Part shown: in pieces, positions 35,142 to 43,633 of the stretch
Layout of the letters: the number at the start of each line of letters is the position of its first letter
Numbering within the stretch: the first letter of the stretch is position 1
Assembly: GCA_009711615.1 (NCBI GenBank)
Contig: VENI01000009.1
Coordinates: 124,001 to 188,000, forward strand
DNA length: 64,000 nucleotides
From: Bacillota bacterium
GTDB taxonomy: Bacteria > Bacillota > Desulfotomaculia > Desulfotomaculales > Desulfohalotomaculaceae
Direction of reading: 5' to 3'
Notes under the pieces: model-generated
Seen by the model: the letters and a program-made list of their open reading frames with translations, nothing else
Database searches by the model: none
Told to the model about the DNA's origin: nothing
Translations under genes and position numbers: made by a program

Positions 35142-36452
35142 TTAATGATTGAGGTTTGCTTGCCCTACTGTACTTAATTCCAATGCTCGTATTTTTTTAA
35201 CTCGTCCGATAATGATAGCAAGGATTGAAACAACTAAGCCGGAAAGGAAAAACAGAAAACCTATGCCCCTTCCTTGTCCTGTTCCAATGATTTGACCCAC
35301 CGTTCGGCTCAATGCTCCATCAGGATAAAATAGCGGGTTAAACAGGTAGTCAGCTAAAAATCCTGCTGACCCAAATGCCAGTATGTATCCAACTTGTGAG
35401 ATGGCATAAACCAAGGACCATACCCTTCCCTGCTTTTCATTATCCACATTCCTTCGAATAAGCACCTCCAGAGTTGTATTAACAAAGGGGAGTGTGCAAA
35501 AGAAGAGAAAACAAAAGATGATGATAAATGTAACTGTTGTGGATAGGCCAACGAGGGCATAAAACAGACCAGCAAGGGCAAGAGACAATGAAAGTATGAT
35601 CACCTTGCTTTTATTTATTCCACATATTCCGATAAACAGGCTACTTACAAGCATTCCTGATGCCGATATGGAAAGAGCAATACCTAGAGTCTTAGAGTCG
35701 GTTATTGTTAACATCATGGGACCAAATAGTGATTGGAATAATGCTATATAAAAGCAAACCATAGATGTTAAAATAACCAACCATAAAACCCCTTTTTGAG
35801 ACAGTAAGTACCGTAAGGAATCGACCATATCAATGAAAAATCTTTGCTTTTCAAGGTGTTGATCTTGGGGAGTGACATCCTGCTTCTTAATCATAGACAC
35901 GGCTGCAATAGCAAACAGGAAGGTTATAATATCAAATATTAAAATTACTTTTATATCAAAAAAACTAATAAGGAAACCTGCAACAATGGGAGATATTAGA
36001 TATTGAGCAGATCCTGCCAATTGTATAAGGCCGCTTGCTTTTGAATATAACTCTTCTGTAACCAGATCGGTGACGGCAGCTTTATAGGCAGGGTTGTGTA
36101 TAGCTACAAATATCGAACTCATTGCTATTCCAAAATAAATGTGCCATAGTTCTACACTTCCCCATAACATGACAAGTAGAACAAACAATACACCTGTTAT
36201 AGCACCCGCATCTCCAATTATCATCATCTTCTTGCGATCTATTCTGTCTGCAAGCACCCCGCCAAAGGGAAGCAAAAAAAATGTGGGCAGAAAAGAGAAC
36301 AGAATGACAAGAGAATAGCTGGTGGCAGATTGGGTGTTCTGAAAGACAAAGACACCTAATGCAAAAGCAGTAAGTCCACTCCCGATAGCCGAACACAACT
36401 GCCCCGACCAGACAACAAGAAATCTTTTAAAATTTTTATCCTGAGCAATCAT
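35142..36452 (-). CDS. MFS efflux transporter (MFS_3/MefA-like)
   Basis: 436 aa with 12 predicted spans. The N-terminus MIAQDKNFKRFLVVWSGQLCSAIGSGLTAFALG and the loop GGVLADRIDRKKMMI are typical of the MFS_3 group that includes macrolide and siderophore exporters. It is the last gene of a TetR-CPBP-MFS unit; the gap to the CPBP gene is 59 bp. A drug- or peptide-export role controlled by the TetR protein is inferred. Confidence 0.85.
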   Translation of the reverse strand: MIAQDKNFKRFLVVWSGQLCSAIGSGLTAFALGVFVFQNTQSATSYSLVILFSFLPTFFLLPFGGVLADRIDRKKMMIIGDAGAITGVLFVLLVMLWGSVELWHIYFGIAMSSIFVAIHNPAYKAAVTDLVTEELYSKASGLIQLAGSAQYLISPIVAGFLISFFDIKVILIFDIITFLFAIAAVSMIKKQDVTPQDQHLEKQRFFIDMVDSLRYLLSQKGVLWLVILTSMVCFYIALFQSLFGPMMLTITDSKTLGIALSISASGMLVSSLFIGICGINKSKVIILSLSLALAGLFYALVGLSTTVTFIIIFCFLFFCTLPFVNTTLEVLIRRNVDNEKQGRVWSLVYAISQVGYILAFGSAGFLADYLFNPLFYPDGALSRTVGQIIGTGQGRGIGFLFFLSGLVVSILAIIIGRVKKIRALELSTVGQANLNH

Positions 36453-36511
36453 ATTTAATCCCCTCTAATCCACAATTAACCTTACATACTTTTCTTAAGG
36501 CAACGATTAAG

Positions 36512-37366
36512 TCATAGCCTGAATGAATTTGGTGGATTCCTCCATGCAGAATTCCCTCTTGTTGAAAAAAACATCTTTTTGTCTAATACAACAATAACAG
36601 TGGCTACAATAGTAAGAACTACAGTTTCAATACACTTTGTTGTCTGAGACATAGCCAATAGCTCCTGTGACATATTGACAATGAAATGGAAGAGTATCGC
36701 TGCAATGACACTTTTTCTGTTTTTTATGCAGATCCAACTGATAATTACCCCCATAGGGATGATGCTTACAAAAAAGTTCACTCCAAACCATATGTTTTGG
36801 TGAAAAACCTCATACTGATAGGAGTTGTTGACAAATATGAGGGGAAGATGCCAGAGGGACCAGAGTACACTGAATATAATAGATGCTGCAAATAAATTAT
36901 ACCGACTTTGCAGACTATCAAATGCATATCCCCTCCAGCCAAGCTCTTCTAGGCTTGCGGCAAGTATTAATAGTAGCAATACTGGGACAATACCTGTTGA
37001 AAAAGAGAACCCTTCGGCAAATTGAAACTGAGATATCGATCCCCCAAAGGGTAGAGAAAGTGCGATAGATGCTAGCACAGATAGAGGCATTATTAAAAGA
37101 AATGCAGGCAACATTTTCAACTCAATAAGCCTTAGATTAAAAAGGCGGTTAATAAAATCCATTTTCAGTTCAGAATTCTTCGATGTCGTAATCATAACAA
37201 TAGAGATAAGAAAAGGTGTCATTAATCCAAGAAACATAAATACCATATACAATCCGCTTTTATTATCCTGATGACTTAAATATGCTCCTACAAACCAGAG
37301 TGCATATGTTACTAAAAAAGTCATACCAAAATAGACTTTGGTGTTGTATCTGTAGTTTAGAATCAT
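36512..37366 (-). CDS. CPBP-family intramembrane glutamic endopeptidase
   Basis: 284 aa, about eight membrane spans. CPBP/Rce1 motifs: EELGWRGY (motif 1, catalytic Glu pair), SVLWSLWHLPLIF (motif 2 His) and LFHFIVN (motif 3 His). Such proteases process small membrane or secreted peptides, including bacteriocin immunity functions. The ATG at 37366 follows AAGGAGG; the open frame extends to a TTG at 37393. Located between the TetR regulator and an MFS exporter, which fits peptide handling plus export. Confidence 0.85.
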   Translation of the reverse strand: MILNYRYNTKVYFGMTFLVTYALWFVGAYLSHQDNKSGLYMVFMFLGLMTPFLISIVMITTSKNSELKMDFINRLFNLRLIELKMLPAFLLIMPLSVLASIALSLPFGGSISQFQFAEGFSFSTGIVPVLLLLILAASLEELGWRGYAFDSLQSRYNLFAASIIFSVLWSLWHLPLIFVNNSYQYEVFHQNIWFGVNFFVSIIPMGVIISWICIKNRKSVIAAILFHFIVNMSQELLAMSQTTKCIETVVLTIVATVIVVLDKKMFFSTRGNSAWRNPPNSFRL

Positions 37367-37432
37367 TTTTTCCTCCTTTTTATTAATCTCCAAGACCTTA
37401 ACAGGAGTTAGAAAACCTTAGTTCAAAATTTT

Positions 37433-38044
37433 TTATATAAATGAGAAGGAACCTGGTTTAGCGCCTAATGCCCTTTCAGTAATGGCCTGCATAGATTGTA
37501 TTCGTTTAACTTTCTCTTCTTGATTCCACCTAAAAAGGCCTGATTCCAAAAGAAATTGTGATCCTGCCAGAAGAAATTGTATTGTTTCAAGGGAATGTTC
37601 TACATCAAAAGCAGATTCCTTTTTGCCTTGCTCAATAACTTGAGCGAGTATAGGTGAAATTTTTATTATAATCTCAATATTAATCCGCTCGTGGAGTTCC
37701 CTGTTTTCAGGTCGATGTAGGTTTTCCATCAAATAACTTTCTTTTTCCGGAAGATGGTTTGGCCCCCTTAGCATTTGCCGCACTTTATCCAAAGCGCTTA
37801 TTTCAGGGTCGTCTGCAATTTTTTTATATACTTCGCAAAGTTGATCCACAGTGGCATGAGCAAGAGCATCTAGGATTTCTTCTTTTGATTTAAAGTAGTA
37901 ATAAAATGTCCCTTTGGCTATCCCAGCCCGTTGAATGATAGACTCCACGCTTGTATTGACATACCCCTGAATTTTAAAAAGATCTTCGGCAGCCGCTAGT
38001 ATCTCTTCCCTTCGTACCTTCGGATTTTTAACAGTTCTTTTCAT
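37433..38044 (-). CDS. TetR-family transcriptional regulator
   Basis: 203 aa. N-terminal helix-turn-helix (REEILAAAEDLFKIQGY ... IIQRAGIAKGTFYYYFKSKEE) and a C-terminal ligand domain with no recognised specificity. GGGAGG precedes the ATG. Two copies of a GACTGAC-C-GTCAGTC palindrome in its promoter indicate autoregulation and control of the downstream CPBP and MFS genes. Confidence 0.93.
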   Translation of the reverse strand: MKRTVKNPKVRREEILAAAEDLFKIQGYVNTSVESIIQRAGIAKGTFYYYFKSKEEILDALAHATVDQLCEVYKKIADDPEISALDKVRQMLRGPNHLPEKESYLMENLHRPENRELHERINIEIIIKISPILAQVIEQGKKESAFDVEHSLETIQFLLAGSQFLLESGLFRWNQEEKVKRIQSMQAITERALGAKPGSFSFI

Positions 38045-38057
38045 TAGTACCTCCCTT

Positions 38058-38111
38058 GACTGACCGTCAGTCTATTTATAGAATATTACCACATGACCGA
38101 CCGTCAGTCAA
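38058..38111 (-). promoter_or_regulatory. TetR promoter with two operators
   Basis: Minus-strand TTGACT (complement of 38106-38111), 17 bp, TAATAT (complement of 38083-38088). Operator 1 at 38095-38109 (one mismatch) covers the -35 box; operator 2 at 38058-38072 is a perfect 7-1-7 palindrome just past the transcription start. Centres are 37 bp apart. Confidence 0.8.
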
Positions 38112-38467
38112 TAATGTTTAAATTAATTTTCTAAGTTTCTGATAAGGTTTCGTTCCTTGCGCTGCCCTTGATGCCTTCCGATTATTATTCTCTCTGGACT
38201 GAATGTATACGATCATTTATTGTATTACAAATTCCTTTAGCATTGAAATTCGTTTTGCAGTGTCTTCAATGCACTTGATGAGATAAATGGAAAACAGATT
38301 TAATGGAAAGACAAAGTGTCCAAAATGCAAAAACCAATAAAAAATAGGGTATTATCTCTTAAATCACTAAGAAATAATACCCTTGCTTTATTTTATGCTA
38401 AATCTCTCAAACCCTTAGTCTATAAGGCTTTCCCATCCTTGAGCAACCGTTATTTGAGCCTTATTTT
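38112..38467. other. gene-free stretch between tetR and the RAYT repeats
   Basis: Contains a diverged copy (38346-38383: AGGGTATTAT/ATAATACCCT) of the hairpin that terminates ppdK, and an orphan micro-frame at about 38288 with a CPKC motif but no ribosome site. Otherwise AT-rich with nothing recognised. Confidence 0.5.
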
Positions 38468-38568
38468 GATTGCTCTTTGTTGTTAACGGCGGCCTGGGCA
38501 GCTACTATCAAAATAGACCAATCGCTATTTTTCTCTATTATGGAACACTTTTTGTAATCTGTGGATAG

Positions 38569-39054
38569 TCAAGTATAGTATTTATCATGTTCCCATTTTA
38601 ATGGATTAGTATCAATATATTCCCATATCTTTTGGTATTCAGTTTCGTTACGAATAATATGATCGTAGTATGATTTTTGCCATATCGAGAAGCCAAGCTT
38701 TTTTGATATCGAACCTTTAAACTGCTGTATGATCCGTGATATCGTAGGGGCGACCTGTGGTCGCCTACCTTCGTCTGGTTGCAATACAATAATCATGTGG
38801 ATATGATTTGGCATAATGACATATTTTTTAATCGTAACATTTTTATATACATCAGAAATTTTAGCAATTTCTGTATCAACGATTTTTCCTATACTTGATA
38901 ATGATGTTTCTATCGGGCGACCAAAGGTCGCCCCTACTACATTTTGCCATAATAATTTCTTCCTATCCTTAATGCAAATGGTAATAAAATATGCACCGTA
39001 TTGACTGTAGTCATATCCAATCAACCTATTTGATTTTCTTTTCGGCAATTTCAT
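38569..39054 (-). CDS. REP-associated tyrosine transposase (RAYT), copy 1
   Basis: 161-aa IS200-like Y1 transposase of the RAYT group. HUH motif in IMPNHIHMIIVL, catalytic Tyr in KSYYDHIIRN, and the RAYT C-terminal YQKIWEYIDTNPLKW. Unlike IS200 elements it is not bounded by clear IS ends. Its coding sequence contains two REP-like palindromes in opposite orientation (38744-38768 and 38915-38937), read in frame as GRRPQVAPT and VGATFGRP. The amino-acid sequence is identical to copy 2. RAYTs are domesticated enzymes that move REP palindromes. Confidence 0.92.
   Translation of the reverse strand: MKLPKRKSNRLIGYDYSQYGAYFITICIKDRKKLLWQNVVGATFGRPIETSLSSIGKIVDTEIAKISDVYKNVTIKKYVIMPNHIHMIIVLQPDEGRRPQVAPTISRIIQQFKGSISKKLGFSIWQKSYYDHIIRNETEYQKIWEYIDTNPLKWEHDKYYT
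38744..38768 (+). repeat. REP-like palindrome inside RAYT copy 1
   Basis: GTAGGGGCGACC-TGT-GGTCGCCTAC. Same core GTAGGGGCGACC as the element at 38915-38937 but in the other orientation. The corresponding element in copy 2 is at 39532-39556. Confidence 0.75.
38915..38937 (-). repeat. second REP-like palindrome inside RAYT copy 1
   Basis: On the minus strand GTAGGGGCGACC-TTT-GGTCGCCC. Copy 2 counterpart at 39703-39725. Together with 38744-38768 this forms an inverted REP pair about 150 bp apart. Confidence 0.75.
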
Positions 39055-39158
39055 TTCTACACCGCCAACCTAAAATCATATAATAATATGTGATACGGCC
39101 ATTATATTTTATTATTTAGCTCCTCCAAAATAGATACATTAAAATGAATAATTACTAA

Positions 39159-39201
39159 AAAGGGTAATGTCTTTAATAATCTCTAAGAGACATTACCCTT
39201 T
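39159..39201 (-). terminator. duplicated copy of the ppdK terminator
   Basis: AAAGGGTAATGTCT/AGACATTACCCTTT with a 15-nt loop, identical to the true ppdK terminator 788 bp away. Confidence 0.75.
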
Positions 39202-39356
39202 GCTTTACCAAATCTCTCAAGCCTTATATATTAGGCTTTTTGAGCTTTTACTTCGATTGCTCTTTGTTGTTAACGGCGGCCTGAGCCAGCTACTATCAAA
39301 ATAGACCAATCGCTATTTTTCTCTATTATGGAACACTTTTTGTAATCTGTGGATAG

Positions 39357-39842
39357 TCAAGTATAGTATTTATCATGTTCCCATTTTAATGGATTAGTAT
39401 CAATATATTCCCATATCTTTTGGTATTCAGTTTCGTTACGAATAATATGATCGTAGTATGATTTTTGCCATATCGAGAAGCCAAGCTTTTTTGATATCGA
39501 ACCTTTAAACTGCTGTATGATCCGTGATATCGTAGGGGCGACCTGTGGTCGCCTACCTTCGTCTGGTTGCAATACAATAATCATGTGGATATGATTTGGC
39601 ATAATGACATATTTTTTAATCGTAACATTTTTATATACATCAGAAATTTTAGCAATTTCTGTATCAACGATTTTTCCTATACTTGATAATGATGTTTCTA
39701 TCGGGCGACCAAAGGTCGCCCCTACTACATTTTGCCATAATAATTTCTTCCTATCCTTAATGCAAATGGTAATAAAATATGCACCGTATTGACTGTAGTC
39801 ATATCCAATCAACCTATTTGATTTTCTTTTCGGCAATTTCAT
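39357..39842 (-). CDS. REP-associated tyrosine transposase (RAYT), copy 2
   Basis: Identical in protein sequence (161 aa) to the gene at 38569-39054, offset 788 bp, including both internal palindromes. The perfect identity points to a recent tandem duplication rather than two independent insertions. It lies directly behind the ppdK terminator, so transcription probably depends on its own promoter or readthrough. HUH His residues and catalytic Tyr are intact. Confidence 0.92.
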   Translation of the reverse strand: MKLPKRKSNRLIGYDYSQYGAYFITICIKDRKKLLWQNVVGATFGRPIETSLSSIGKIVDTEIAKISDVYKNVTIKKYVIMPNHIHMIIVLQPDEGRRPQVAPTISRIIQQFKGSISKKLGFSIWQKSYYDHIIRNETEYQKIWEYIDTNPLKWEHDKYYT

Positions 39843-39942
39843 TTCTACACCGCCAACCTAAAATCATATAATAATATGTGATACGGCCATTATATTTTAT
39901 TATTTAGCTCCTCCAAAATAGATACATTAAAATGAATAATTA

Positions 39943-39989
39943 CTAAAAAGGGTAATGTCTTTAATAATCTCTAAGAGACATTACCCTTT
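39943..39989 (-). terminator. terminator of ppdK
   Basis: 14-bp perfect stem (39947-39960 with 39976-39989), 15-nt loop, followed by TTTTT on the minus strand, 46 bp after the ppdK stop. Confidence 0.85.
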
Positions 39990-40034
39990 ACTTACCAAAT
40001 CTCTCAAGCCTTATATATTAGGCTTTTTGAGCTT

Positions 40035-42692
40035 TTACTTCGATTGCTCTTTGTTGTTAACGGCGGCCTGAGCAGCTGCTAAGCGGGCTATGGGTACACG
40101 GTATGGGGAGCAACTTACATAGTTTAGACCTATTATATGGCAGAATTCTACTGAACTTGGTTCTCCACCATGTTCTCCACAAATGCCCACCAATAAATCT
40201 GGTTTTACTTTGCGCCCTTGTTCCGTTGCCATCTTCATCAGTTTGCCTACACCTTTTCTATCTAATACAACAAAGGGGTTTTCTTTCATTATCTTTCTAT
40301 CCAGATAGTGATGCATGAACTTTCCTTCGGCATCATCCCGGGAAAAGCCGAGTGTTGTTTGAGTTAAGTCGTTGGTACCAAAGGAGAAGAATTCGGCATC
40401 TTCGGCTATTTCGTCAGCAAGCAAGGCTGCCCGAGGAAGTTCAATCATTGTGCCTACAGTGTAGTCAAACTGCACCCCAGTTTCTTCTTGCACCTCTTCA
40501 GCTATTTTGGTTACCAATTCCTTTAAGAATTTCAGCTCATTAGCTTCCATCACCAGTGGTATTTCAACTTCTGGAATAATATCACAGCCTTCTTTTACCA
40601 GTTGTGCTGATGCCTGGAAAATGGCCCGTGCTTGCATTGCATATATCTCAGGATAGGTAATACCCAAACGGCATCCCCTGTGCCCTAGCATGGGGTTAAA
40701 TTCTGTCAGTGAACGTACCTGACGCAGCAAAGCCTCTTTATCTTTAATTTCGCCTGCATCTGCCCCGGTCAATTCCATTTTGTTTATTTCCAGTGCCAGT
40801 TCTTCTACATTAGGTAAGAATTCGTGCAACGGTGGATCAAGCAAACGAATGCACACCGGTAAACCCTGCATCGCTTTTAGAATACCGTAAAAGTCTTCTT
40901 GCTGCATGGGCAACAGTTCATTTAACGCTTCTTGTCTTTCTTCCAGTGTAGTGGTCAAAATCATTTTTTGTACAATAGGTAAACGATCTTGAGCCATAAA
41001 CATATGCTCAGTACGGGTAAGCCCGATACCTTCTGCACCAAATTCCCTTGCCTTGGCGGCATCTTCTGGAGTGTCCGCATTGGTACGCACACCCAAATCA
41101 CGAATTTCATCTGCCCACCGCAACAGCTTTATAAATTCACCGGAAAGTTCAGGATCAATCATCGGTACTTCGCCCAATATTAAGTGGCCAGTACTTCCAT
41201 CAATGGCAATTCTTTCCCCTTCTTTTATAACCCTATCACCCACTGATAACTGTTTGGCGGTATAATTTATTTTCAAGGCATCACAGCCACATACACAAGG
41301 TTTCCCCATACCTCGGGCAACCACGGCAGCATGACTGGTCATACCCCCTCTGGAGGTTAATATACCCTCAGCGGCCACAATTCCATGAATATCATCCGGT
41401 GTAGTTTCCATCCGTACCAGCATTACCTTTTTACCCTCTTGGGACATTTTTTCTGCCTTATCAGCATCAAAGACTACTACACCTGAAGCTGCTCCTGGTG
41501 AAGCGGGTAAACCCTTAGCTAGCACTTCCAACTGTGCTTTCGGGTCAATACGTCGATGCAACAAGTGGTCTAACTGTTCTGGTTCGACCCTAGTAACAGC
41601 TTCCTCTTTTGATATTAACCCTTCTTCCACCATGTTCACCGCAATCTTAATTGCTGACTGAGCTGTACGTTTACCATTACGGGTTTGTAATATCCACAAT
41701 TTGCCCCGTTCTATGGTGAACTCAATATCCTGCATATTGCGGTAGCGCTTTTCTAACAATGTGCAGGTTTCGGTAAACTGGCGGTAAACATCCGGCATTT
41801 CTTGCTCCAACTGAGCAATGGGCTGGGGTGTACGGATACCCGCCACCACGTCTTCGCCCTGGGCGTTGGTGAGATATTCACCATATATTGCATTCTCACC
41901 AGTGGATGGATTACGGGTAAATGCCACACCAGTACCAGAATCATCACCCATGTTACCAAACACCATTGACACTACATTTACTGCAGTCCCTAAGTCATCA
42001 GGTATTTTATGTACTTTCCGGTAAACAATAGCACGATCGGTATTCCAGGAGTTAAAGACCGCATATATAGATTTAAAAAGCTGCTCCATTGGATCCTGTG
42101 GAAAAGGTTCACCGGTCTCTTTTTTAATAATCTTTTTGTATTCTTCAATAACCTGCTGCCAATCTTCAGCAGTCAGTTGATTATCAAATTCTACACCTTT
42201 GGCATACTTTTGATCTTCAAGAACTGATTCAAATTTAATGTGATCAATTCCCAACACCACATCGCCAAACATCTGTAAAAATCTACGGTAACAATCATAA
42301 GCAAAGCGACGATTTCCAGTTGAAGCTGCCAATCCTTCCACAGTATTATCATTTAATCCTAGGTTCAAAACGGTGTCCATCATTCCCGGCATGGAAATTA
42401 CTGCCCCAGACCGAACTGAAACCAGTAGGGGTTTCTCAGCATCACCAAATTTTTTGCCGGTTTCCTCTTCCAACAGTTTTACTTTTTCCAATGTCTGTTC
42501 TTCCATTCCTTTAGGAAACTGCTGGCCAGCACTGTAGAAATCTATACAGGCTTCAGTAGTAATAATGAACCCTGGGGGCACCGGCAGACCAATATTTGTC
42601 ATCTCAGCCAGATTGGCCCCTTTACCTCCTAGCAGGTTTTTCATATCTGCCCGTCCCTCATTAAAAAGGTAAACATATTTGGCGGTTGACAT
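40035..42692 (-). CDS. ppdK: pyruvate, phosphate dikinase
   Basis: 885-aa enzyme that interconverts pyruvate + ATP + Pi and PEP + AMP + PPi; in anaerobes it links glycolysis/gluconeogenesis and PPi metabolism, which is relevant because APS formation releases PPi. N-terminal nucleotide domain (GGKGANLAEMTNIGLPVPPG), central phosphohistidine domain with the catalytic His in GGMTSHAAVVARGMGKPCV, and C-terminal PEP domain (GIGLTRTEHMF, GICGEHGGEPSSV). The phospho-accepting Thr before the His, which PPSR proteins modify, is present (MTSH). It is last in the order ccpN-like, PPSR, ppdK. Its 3' end has been copied twice downstream with the RAYT units. Confidence 0.98.
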   Translation of the reverse strand: MSTAKYVYLFNEGRADMKNLLGGKGANLAEMTNIGLPVPPGFIITTEACIDFYSAGQQFPKGMEEQTLEKVKLLEEETGKKFGDAEKPLLVSVRSGAVISMPGMMDTVLNLGLNDNTVEGLAASTGNRRFAYDCYRRFLQMFGDVVLGIDHIKFESVLEDQKYAKGVEFDNQLTAEDWQQVIEEYKKIIKKETGEPFPQDPMEQLFKSIYAVFNSWNTDRAIVYRKVHKIPDDLGTAVNVVSMVFGNMGDDSGTGVAFTRNPSTGENAIYGEYLTNAQGEDVVAGIRTPQPIAQLEQEMPDVYRQFTETCTLLEKRYRNMQDIEFTIERGKLWILQTRNGKRTAQSAIKIAVNMVEEGLISKEEAVTRVEPEQLDHLLHRRIDPKAQLEVLAKGLPASPGAASGVVVFDADKAEKMSQEGKKVMLVRMETTPDDIHGIVAAEGILTSRGGMTSHAAVVARGMGKPCVCGCDALKINYTAKQLSVGDRVIKEGERIAIDGSTGHLILGEVPMIDPELSGEFIKLLRWADEIRDLGVRTNADTPEDAAKAREFGAEGIGLTRTEHMFMAQDRLPIVQKMILTTTLEERQEALNELLPMQQEDFYGILKAMQGLPVCIRLLDPPLHEFLPNVEELALEINKMELTGADAGEIKDKEALLRQVRSLTEFNPMLGHRGCRLGITYPEIYAMQARAIFQASAQLVKEGCDIIPEVEIPLVMEANELKFLKELVTKIAEEVQEETGVQFDYTVGTMIELPRAALLADEIAEDAEFFSFGTNDLTQTTLGFSRDDAEGKFMHHYLDRKIMKENPFVVLDRKGVGKLMKMATEQGRKVKPDLLVGICGEHGGEPSSVEFCHIIGLNYVSCSPYRVPIARLAAAQAAVNNKEQSK

Positions 42693-42783
42693 ACTCTTTA
42701 ACTCCTCCCCAATACAAATTTACTATAGACATACATCGCTTTTAATCAATTGGCAGACACAATTATTTCTTGCGCTAGTACCA

Positions 42784-43572
42784 TTACCGTTTGGAGCGGT
42801 AATAGTATTCCAGCACTTTGCTGGCTGTTTCTTCTACAGCCTTGTTGGTGGCGTCTATTGTCTTGCAGCCAATTTTCTTCATTATATTCTCTGCATATTC
42901 CAATTCTTTTAGAATCCGTTCCATACTGGCATAGTCAGCATGTGAAGTAAGACCTAACGTACGTAATCTCTCTGTACGAATGATGTTAAGCTGATGTGGA
43001 CTTACCGTTAAACCAACAACTTTTTTTGCTGGAACTTGAAAAATTTCTTCTGGAGGTGAAACTTCCGGTACTAACGGCACATTGGCCGCCTTGATACGTT
43101 TATTGGCCAAGTACATACACAAGGGCGTTTTTGATGTACGGGACACACCAATTATCACCAGGTCAGCCCTAGTAATCCCCCTGGGATCCTTGCCGTCATC
43201 ATACTTTACTGCAAACTCTATTGCTTCCACCCGGCGAAAGTATTCATCATCCAGTCTATGTACCAAGCCTGGTTCCATTGTTGGCAACTTGTTTGTTATA
43301 CCACCTAAGGCATTTATAATAGGGCCCATTATGTCTACCACTATAACATTGTTGCGTTTAGCTTCTTCCACCAGGGTTTCCCTGAGTTCAGGTAGTACCA
43401 AAGTATAGGCTATAATACAATTTTGCCCTGCCGCTTCTTCTACCACGTCTCTAATATCACTGGTACTATCAACATAAGGAACCCGTTTTATCTCAACACT
43501 ACCGTTGTTAAATTGACTAACAGCGGCCTTAGCCACCTGTTCCGCCGTTTCACCAACAGAGTCTGACAGCAC
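42784..43572 (-). CDS. PPDK regulatory kinase/phosphorylase (PPSR, DUF299)
   Basis: At least 262 aa. Bifunctional ADP-dependent kinase and Pi-dependent phosphorylase that inactivates or reactivates PpdK by modifying a Thr next to the catalytic His. The P-loop GVSRTSKTPLCMYLAN and SDSVGETAEQVAKAA are diagnostic. The only canonical start (GTG at 43572) removes the conserved first strand: the frame upstream reads SSAKIFV before LSDSVGE, as in homologues. A GGGGGG ribosome site (43623-43628) sits 5 and 8 nt before in-frame ATT codons at 43617 and 43614. Translation from AUU, giving about 276 aa, is therefore likely. The gene is followed by ppdK. Confidence 0.92.
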   Translation of the reverse strand: MLSDSVGETAEQVAKAAVSQFNNGSVEIKRVPYVDSTSDIRDVVEEAAGQNCIIAYTLVLPELRETLVEEAKRNNVIVVDIMGPIINALGGITNKLPTMEPGLVHRLDDEYFRRVEAIEFAVKYDDGKDPRGITRADLVIIGVSRTSKTPLCMYLANKRIKAANVPLVPEVSPPEEIFQVPAKKVVGLTVSPHQLNIIRTERLRTLGLTSHADYASMERILKELEYAENIMKKIGCKTIDATNKAVEETASKVLEYYYRSKR

Positions 43573-43633
43573 AAATATCTTTGCACTAGATAGTGCTGAT
43601 TCGTTACTAATAATAATAAACGCCCCCCTGCTT

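Larger units (their letters stand above)
38468..39254. repeat. tandem duplication unit 1 (about 788 bp)
   Basis: Runs from a copy of the last codons of ppdK through a RAYT gene and a copy of the ppdK terminator (39159-39201). Unit 2 (39255-40041) is almost identical: differences seen are one base near the ppdK-like tail and a short change next to the terminator. Confidence 0.85.
39255..40041. repeat. tandem duplication unit 2
   Basis: Second 788-bp unit; its right end merges with the genuine ppdK 3' end, so the ppdK tail sequence GATTGCTCTTTGTTGTTAAC occurs three times (38468, 39255 and 40042). Confidence 0.85.

Noticed and set aside
38288-38341. 17-codon frame with a CPKC motif
   Set aside because: No ribosome site and no neighbours; at best a remnant of a zinc-ribbon gene.
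38468-40060. Repeated ppdK tail as a target-site duplication
   Set aside because: Y1/IS200-type enzymes do not make target duplications and the repeated block includes coding sequence plus terminator; tandem duplication explains it better.
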